Shown here piece by piece: positions 55,101 through 57,726 of a stretch of 57,726 nucleotides of DNA. Both the position numbers and the translations under genes were made by a program. Below the pieces are notes generated by a model. The model saw only the letters and a list, made by a program, of their open reading frames with translations, did no database searches and was not told the DNA's origin. Each line of letters begins with the position of its first letter. The stretch's first letter is position 1. This DNA comes from Prochlorococcus marinus (lineage in GTDB: Bacteria; Cyanobacteriota; Cyanobacteriia; PCC-6307; Cyanobiaceae): positions 1 to 57,726 of the forward strand of contig NZ_CVSW01000101.1 of NCBI RefSeq assembly GCF_001180265.1, read 5' to 3'.

Positions 55101-55373
55101 ATTACTTTCAAATTTATTTTCATTCAATGTCCTTTTGGTTATTTCAAAAAGTAAATTCGAAAAGTTGATTTTCTCATTATTTTTATTTAAGAGTTCAGCT
55201 ATTTTATGAATCTCATTAACTCTTTTAAAAATATTTTTGTTTTCAGTAAATAACCTTCCCTTCAATGCTTTATTTTCGGTGATTTTGTAGGATTGCTTGA
55301 TATTTCTTAGTCTATTCGATAAAACATCAACTTCCCTTAACAAGTTGTTTGTAAGTGATTGTGATTCCTTCAT
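55086..55373 (-). CDS. Unknown 95-aa helical protein downstream of the Crp-family gene
   Basis: A 95-aa protein of Lys/Asn/Glu-rich helices: TNNLLREVDVLSNRLRNIKQSYKI and LFTENKNIFKRVNEIHKIAELL look like two antiparallel coiled-coil helices. No Cys, no membrane segment, no known family. It starts two bases after the stop of the Crp-family regulator and so shares its Fur-box promoter. It overlaps ferritin by 15 bases on the opposite strand, which could give antisense interference between the two transcripts. Confidence 0.6.
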   Translation of the reverse strand: MKESQSLTNNLLREVDVLSNRLRNIKQSYKITENKALKGRLFTENKNIFKRVNEIHKIAELLNKNNEKINFSNLLFEITKRTLNENKFESNLFFL

Positions 55374-55375
55374 TT

Positions 55376-55963
55376 TTATAGGGGCGATGTTTCAATAAAA
55401 GAAGGGGCAACACTGACTGTTTGGGTACCGATAGGAGCTATTAATAACTCAGATGATCTTAATTTAGAAATTAATCTTGTTGATGTTACTCGTGTAGAAC
55501 CAATTAATTCGCCAATCCTTTCGTGAGTCAACCTAAAAGGTAATTCACACCATTGACCACATCTTCTCCCTAGACGATTTACTAGTATTGAAAACAAGGC
55601 TTGTAATCTCTGTTCTGCATTTCCTAAGTGTCTAATCCTAAGGAGTTGCAAAGTCCATTCATTTACTGCATCGAATCCCATATTCTCATCAATATTTACA
55701 TTGCTTTGAAACGATAAATCTGTTAGTGCTTCAACGCAGACACCTTCGCTACATAAAAGGTCTGTTCTTAATTGATCTCCTGACTGTAAAAATGCGAGTG
55801 TCATTCCTTCAGTTTCTTCACAAGGACAATAAACTCTTGCAATTCCACTCTCAACTTCTAAACATGTTCCTTTTGGTCTTGATGAAGGATCTATTAATAC
55901 GGACTGTCCAGTTATTATCCTTACCGTTTTTGAAGCAGGTTCTCCATAACTATGGAAATTCAT
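55376..55963 (-). CDS. Cysteine-rich Crp/Fnr-family transcription regulator
   Basis: A 195-aa protein with a cupin-type sensor domain (residues 10-85), a dimer helix around 97-135, and a C-terminal winged helix RLTHERIGELIGSTRVTSTRLISKLRSSELL near 144-174. It has seven cysteines at 34, 46, 48, 71, 76, 135 and 139, with a CPC motif at 46-48. It lacks the RxS cAMP-binding loop. A redox, Fe-S or metal signal is plausible. The ATG at 55963 gives the family-like start; the open frame extends to 55996 but overlaps the promoter and Fur box. The promoter suggests iron control of its synthesis. Confidence 0.85.
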   Translation of the reverse strand: MNFHSYGEPASKTVRIITGQSVLIDPSSRPKGTCLEVESGIARVYCPCEETEGMTLAFLQSGDQLRTDLLCSEGVCVEALTDLSFQSNVNIDENMGFDAVNEWTLQLLRIRHLGNAEQRLQALFSILVNRLGRRCGQWCELPFRLTHERIGELIGSTRVTSTRLISKLRSSELLIAPIGTQTVSVAPSFIETSPL

Positions 55964-55975
55964 TAATTTAAGTTT

Positions 55976-55994
55976 GATAATGAGAATTATTATC
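55976..55994. promoter_or_regulatory. Fur box 1 on the start site of the Crp-family gene
   Basis: GATAATGAGAATTATTATC matches the 19-base consensus GATAATGATAATCATTATC at 17 positions. On the minus strand it begins two bases downstream of the CATAAT -10 (55996-56001), so it covers the transcription start, and it ends 13 bases upstream of the regulator's ATG. This is the classical position for Fur repression in the iron-replete state. Confidence 0.75.
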
Positions 55995-55995
55995 A

Positions 55996-56024
55996 ATTAT
56001 GCACTATAAAATTACTTATTGCAA
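55996..56024 (-). promoter_or_regulatory. Promoter of the Crp-family gene
   Basis: On the minus strand TTGCAA (56019-56024) is separated by exactly 17 bases from CATAAT (55996-56001), a good sigma-70 spacing. Fur box 1 lies just downstream and Fur box 2 overlaps the -35. The expected leader to the ATG at 55963 is about 25 bases. Confidence 0.6.
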
Positions 56025-56039
56025 TAGATTCTCATTATC
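56021..56039. promoter_or_regulatory. Fur box 2 overlapping the -35 of the Crp-family promoter
   Basis: GCAATAGATTCTCATTATC matches the Fur consensus at 13 of 19 positions, with a strong half TCTCATTATC. Its left end overlaps the TTGCAA -35 of the minus-strand promoter. Together with box 1 it brackets the promoter at a spacing of about four helical turns between centres (45 bases). The plus-strand gene at 56117 has a -10 TATAAT at 56080-56085, 41 bases from this box. Confidence 0.45.
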
Positions 56040-56116
56040 ATAAAGATTCTGAAGTTTTTCTTTACATAGTATTTAGCAATATAATTTAGATAGAATTGCT
56101 AAAAATTTTATTTTAG

Positions 56117-56305
56117 ATGAGCGTAAATAGAGTTTGTTTTAATTGTGGAAGTTCCTCGTTTGTCTCAGATCGATCTTTGGGAGGCAAGATTGTGTGCTCT
56201 AAATGTGGGTCTTTTTCATTTAAAAATAAATCCTCTTCTTTTTTTAAAAGCAAAAAGTTTGTATTTCTTGCTATTGTCATAGCTATTTTTATAATTGTTA
56301 TTTAG
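56117..56305 (+). CDS. 62-aa zinc-ribbon plus transmembrane protein
   Basis: A 62-aa protein with an N-terminal zinc ribbon CFNCGSSSFV...CSKCGSFSF (residues 7-34, two CxxCG knuckles) and one C-terminal transmembrane segment near 47-62 (FVFLAIVIAIFIIVI). It is divergent from the Crp-family regulator across the Fur boxes and has a good -10, TATAAT, at 56080-56085. Its end overlaps the convergent ABC ATPase gene by eight bases. The function is unknown; a small membrane-tethered metal-binding protein is implied. Confidence 0.65.
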   Translation: MSVNRVCFNCGSSSFVSDRSLGGKIVCSKCGSFSFKNKSSSFFKSKKFVFLAIVIAIFIIVI

Positions 56306-57086
56306 ATAATCTGTTTATTTCCCAAAGTCCATTATTTTTAGTCACCTCTACATTAATACCGTATAACGTATTAATCTTCTCACTATTTATAACCTTATTT
56401 TGATGACCATCAGCGATTATCTTGCCATCTTTTAGCATTATGACACGATCATATATTCTTGTAATCATTGAAATATCATGAGTTACGCAAAAAATTCTGG
56501 TATTTAATTTTGATAATTCATTAACCTTATCAATTACAAAAAACTTTGATTTATAATCTAAATTTGCAATTGGTTCATCTAGAATTAAGATATCTGGTTT
56601 TTTTATTAACGCCCTAGCAATGAGAGAAATTTTTTTTTCTCCATCTGATAAATAAGAAAAATATTTTTTAGATAAATTAGATATATTCATTTTCTTCATT
56701 ATTTTTTCAACCTTATAAGAGTCTCTTTCAGATTTATTTTGTACGTAACAATAACTTCCATATAGACCACTTAAAATTAAATCAAAAACTTGTAGATTTG
56801 GATTTATTCTATTTTTTATTTCATTATTTACGGTACTTATTCTTTTTCTTATTTCCCATAAATTTATAAGTTCTTTGTCAAATATCTTCAGTTTCGATTC
56901 ATCTGCTACTACTGGGTATATGTTTCTATTAATTATTTCAATTAAGGATGATTTACCTGAACCATTTGGTCCAATTAATACTACATTCTCTGAATACGCT
57001 AACTTTAAATTTAAATCTTTAATTACTCTAAAGCCATTTTTATAACAATTTATATTTGTTGCGTCAAACCAAAATTTATTAAACAC
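56298..57086 (-). CDS. Orphan ABC ATPase, COG1119/ModF-like
   Basis: A 262-aa ATPase with Walker A GPNGSGKSS at residues 39-47, a variant signature YLSDGEKKISLIARAL near 145-160 (LSDGE, with Asp for Gly), Walker B ILILDEPIANLD near 165-176, and the H-loop VTHD. No TOBE domain or permease is near. The GTG start overlaps the stop of a 33-aa membrane ORF by one base (TAGTG). With the upstream 139-aa gene it forms a three-gene unit. The COG1119 family has no settled substrate; metal or photorepair roles have been suggested only by analogy. Confidence 0.85.
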   Translation of the reverse strand: MFNKFWFDATNINCYKNGFRVIKDLNLKLAYSENVVLIGPNGSGKSSLIEIINRNIYPVVADESKLKIFDKELINLWEIRKRISTVNNEIKNRINPNLQVFDLILSGLYGSYCYVQNKSERDSYKVEKIMKKMNISNLSKKYFSYLSDGEKKISLIARALIKKPDILILDEPIANLDYKSKFFVIDKVNELSKLNTRIFCVTHDISMITRIYDRVIMLKDGKIIADGHQNKVINSEKINTLYGINVEVTKNNGLWEINRLSK

Positions 57087-57187
57087 TAAAACTTATTACT
57101 CCAAAATATAATTAATTGAATCGAGCTTAAAATAAATATAAAAAGATAAAGCCAATTCAACCATGAAGGTCTATTTACTTTCTTCAT
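57086..57187 (-). CDS. 33-aa single-span membrane peptide coupled to the ABC ATPase
   Basis: Read by hand on the minus strand: ATG 57185-57187, TAG 57086-57088, 33 residues. It has the basic start KKVNRPSW, then one hydrophobic span (LNWLYLFIFILSSIQLIIFW) and a short SNKF tail, so the N-terminus should face the cytoplasm. Its stop overlaps the GTG of the ABC ATPase gene by one base and its ATG is three bases after the stop of the 139-aa gene. This tight packing supports a real gene. No known family. Confidence 0.6.
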   Translation of the reverse strand: MKKVNRPSWLNWLYLFIFILSSIQLIIFWSNKF

Positions 57188-57190
57188 CAA

Positions 57191-57610
57191 TTATATTATT
57201 AACATAAAAAATATAAGCGGAGCAGCAAATCGTACGAATGTTTTTCTTATAATATCTATATTATTTGCAATTTCTAACTTCTTTATCTCAGGAGGATATT
57301 TCAATATCACCTTGTCATATACATCAAGATTTTTGTTTTTTATATTATTTATCCATGGTTCATCTTTATCTTCAGACTTTTTGTACCATTTCCAAAAATA
57401 ATTTATTATTCTGTCTTCACCCAATAATTTTATTTCATCCTTACTTATAAGATCTATACTGTTTGGATGCTCATTTATGTACTTATTAAATTCCATTGCT
57501 AGTGTTCTAGCCTCGTAAGCGTCTAGAGCATAAAAACAATTTTCTAATCTTATATTTTGAAAATCACGGTAATGGACTGTATATGGCTTCAACATATTAT
57601 TTTTGTTCAT
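57191..57610 (-). CDS. Unknown 139-aa protein with C-terminal membrane anchor
   Basis: A 139-aa protein with a soluble alpha/beta N-terminal part (TVHYRDFQNIRLENCFYALDAYEARTLAMEFNKYI) and one hydrophobic segment at the very end (FVRFAAPLIFFMLII, about 125-139). It looks tail-anchored with most of the protein in the cytoplasm. It is the first gene of the unit followed by the 33-aa peptide and the ABC ATPase. The ATG at 57610 is preceded by 116 bases to the window edge in which I see no gene. I recognise no family. Confidence 0.65.
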   Translation of the reverse strand: MNKNNMLKPYTVHYRDFQNIRLENCFYALDAYEARTLAMEFNKYINEHPNSIDLISKDEIKLLGEDRIINYFWKWYKKSEDKDEPWINNIKNKNLDVYDKVILKYPPEIKKLEIANNIDIIRKTFVRFAAPLIFFMLII

Positions 57611-57726
57611 TTTAATTTGCTAAAAAGCAATAAATATATATCTCAACAATGCATAAGTTCATAAATTTAAAGTATATGTTTTGTTGTTATCAAAATATAT
57701 TGAATTAAATTATGTATTTAAAGATA

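Noticed and set aside
57712..57726. ATG near the right edge as the start of another plus-strand gene
   Set aside because: Only five codons are visible, so nothing can be judged.
1..57726. tRNA, rRNA, CRISPR array, insertion sequence or prophage
   Set aside because: I looked through the gaps on both strands and saw no cloverleaf, direct spacer repeats, transposase or phage genes.

Overview
The window looks like a piece of chromosome from a high-light-adapted Prochlorococcus (marine picocyanobacterium). The grounds are a very AT-rich sequence (my estimate is near 30% GC), very short intergenic gaps, frequent TTG/GTG starts, cyanobacterial genes (chlP, hemA, ccsA, glpX, glgC, ferredoxin sulfite reductase, devBCA-type exporter) and a gene order that matches what I know of this genus. 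The genus is an inference; I cannot name the strain. I see no rRNA, tRNA, CRISPR array, insertion sequence or prophage.

Layout. 1-2.5 kb: a DevB-DevC-DevA type ABC exporter (devB cut by the window edge), then a 49-aa basic protein and a family 2 glycosyltransferase. 3.7-8.8 kb: rpsB-tsf, an unknown 361-aa protein and recG. A structured leader with two interlocking perfect stems sits before rpsB. 8.8-20.6 kb: a VanX-like dipeptidase, sulfite reductase, glyS, chlP, a VanY-like carboxypeptidase, typA, a DUF309 protein, lptB, ccsA and rpe. 20.6-27.8 kb: carbon metabolism on the plus strand (glpX, hemA, glgC, gnd, pgl), then a CIA30-family protein and an unknown protein. 27.8-33.3 kb: ilvD, a degenerate uracil phosphoribosyltransferase homologue, a lumenal pentapeptide-repeat protein, a CobW-type GTPase, a mini DnaJ-type zinc protein and purS-purQ, closed by a good terminator. 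33.3-49.3 kb: a long minus-strand block with tandem class II and class I aldolases, accD, a proteobacterial-type prk, leuB, lpxD, proB, a YqeG phosphatase, ruvX, several cyanobacterial unknowns and hisA. 49.3-53.1 kb: two NAD-binding proteins, pgsA, a PPC-glutaredoxin fusion and nth.

53.2-57.7 kb is the most interesting part and looks like an iron-responsive cluster. It holds a FutC/PotA-type ABC ATPase with an NtcA-like box upstream, a ferritin, a cysteine-rich Crp-family regulator, small unknown proteins and an orphan ABC ATPase coupled to a 33-aa membrane peptide. The regulator's promoter carries a 17/19 match to the Fur-box consensus on its start site and a second, weaker box over its -35. 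A third weak Fur-like site lies between ferritin and a previously hidden 40-aa Lys/Cys-rich ORF.

Together the genes serve Calvin cycle and oxidative pentose phosphate metabolism, glycogen synthesis, chlorophyll and haem synthesis, sulfur assimilation, translation, the cell envelope and iron handling. Five small ORFs (at 2521, 20659, 32112, 54310 and 57086) were found by reading the gaps directly.
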